Positions 5,675-6,021 of a DNA stretch of 6,021 nucleotides are shown here, piece after piece. The stretch covers positions 1 through 6,021 of the forward strand of contig JADDPM010000125.1 in NCBI GenBank assembly GCA_016781885.1. Direction: 5' to 3'. The notes under the pieces were generated by a model. The model was given only the letters and a program-made list of their open reading frames with translations, was not told the origin of the DNA and did not search any database. This DNA is from Rubrobacter sp. GTDB taxonomy: Bacteria; Actinomycetota; Rubrobacteria; Rubrobacterales; Rubrobacteraceae. Positions within the stretch are counted from its first letter, which is position 1; every line of letters begins with the position of its first letter. Both the position numbers and the translations under genes were made by a program.

Positions 5675-6021
5675 CTAGCTCGTCTGGAACGGCATCCCGA
5701 GGAGCCGCAAGAGCTCCCGCGCCTCTTCGTCGGTCTCCGCCGTCGTCACCATCGCGACATCCAGCCCGCGCGTGGCGTCTATCTCGTCATAGCTGATCTC
5801 CGGGAAGATCAACTGCTCCCGTAGCCCGAGCGCGAAATTCCCCCGCCCGTCGAAGCTCCGCGGGCTGATCCCCCGGAAGTCCCGCACGCGCGGGAGCGCG
5901 ATCGTTACCAGCCTGTCGAGGAACTCCCACATCCGTTCGCCGCGCAACGTCACGCGCGCGCCGACCGGCATCCCCTCGCGGATCTTGAACCCGGCGATGC
6001 TCCTTCTCGCCCGCCTCAGCT
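5675..6021 (-). CDS. rplE: 50S ribosomal protein L5 (uL5), C-terminal part
   Basis: The gene runs off the right edge; 114 codons plus stop are visible, in frame from 6019, out of roughly 180 expected. L5 binds 5S rRNA and contacts P-site tRNA and the 30S head. The visible part matches the family well: RRARRSIAGFKIREGMPVGARVTLRGERMWEFLDRLVTIALPRVRDFRG-type text, then FALGLREQLIFPEISYDEID, a segment resembling GLDVAMVTTAETDEEARELLRLLG, and the ending GMPFQTS. An internal ATG (5969-5971) is not the true start, because coding similarity continues upstream to the window edge. The N-terminal part, and any S8-dependent regulatory hairpin at the mRNA start, are outside the window. Confidence 0.97.
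   Translation of the reverse strand, partial: LRRARRSIAGFKIREGMPVGARVTLRGERMWEFLDRLVTIALPRVRDFRGISPRSFDGRGNFALGLREQLIFPEISYDEIDATRGLDVAMVTTAETDEEARELLRLLGMPFQTS

Noticed and set aside
1..6021. Search for a new system (defence, mobile element, CRISPR, riboswitch, RNA gene)
   Set aside because: Almost every base belongs to a recognised spc-operon gene in conserved order. No repeats, integration signs, unexplained genes or structured leader were seen.

Overview
This window is a contiguous stretch of the conserved spc ribosomal-protein operon, read entirely from the minus strand (right to left). In transcription order it holds rplE (5' end cut by the window edge), rpsN (zinc type), rpsH, rplF, rplR, rpsE, rpmD, rplO, secY, adk and map. 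After a 95-base gap comes the first 18 codons of infA, cut by the left edge. Every protein was recognised from family motifs in its translation; no database search was run.

The DNA is G+C-rich with strong G/C bias at third codon positions. The order secY-adk-map-infA, the short zinc-binding S14 in the spc position, and a long Gly/Arg-rich head on S5 suggest a high-GC actinobacterium. A deep-branching lineage such as Rubrobacter is my best guess, held with moderate to low confidence.

Layout: positions 3469-6021 carry 50S proteins (L5, L6, L18, L30, L15) and 30S proteins (S14, S8, S5). Positions 1538-2824 carry SecY, the channel of the Sec translocase. Positions 906-1541 carry adenylate kinase and 152-901 methionine aminopeptidase, which trims the start Met from new proteins. 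Positions 1-56 begin translation initiation factor IF-1. Genes are separated by 21 bases or fewer, or overlap (ATGA or TAATG junctions), from rplE through map, so they are very likely co-transcribed and in part translationally coupled. The one real gap (57-151) holds a weak promoter candidate and an AT-rich 12-bp palindrome.

I found no mobile element, CRISPR array, RNA gene, defence system or other accessory cargo, and no convincing terminator. The window is core housekeeping DNA. The most unusual item is the roughly 65-residue RGG-rich, lysine-free N-terminal extension of ribosomal protein S5. It is followed in interest by a possible second start site within that extension.
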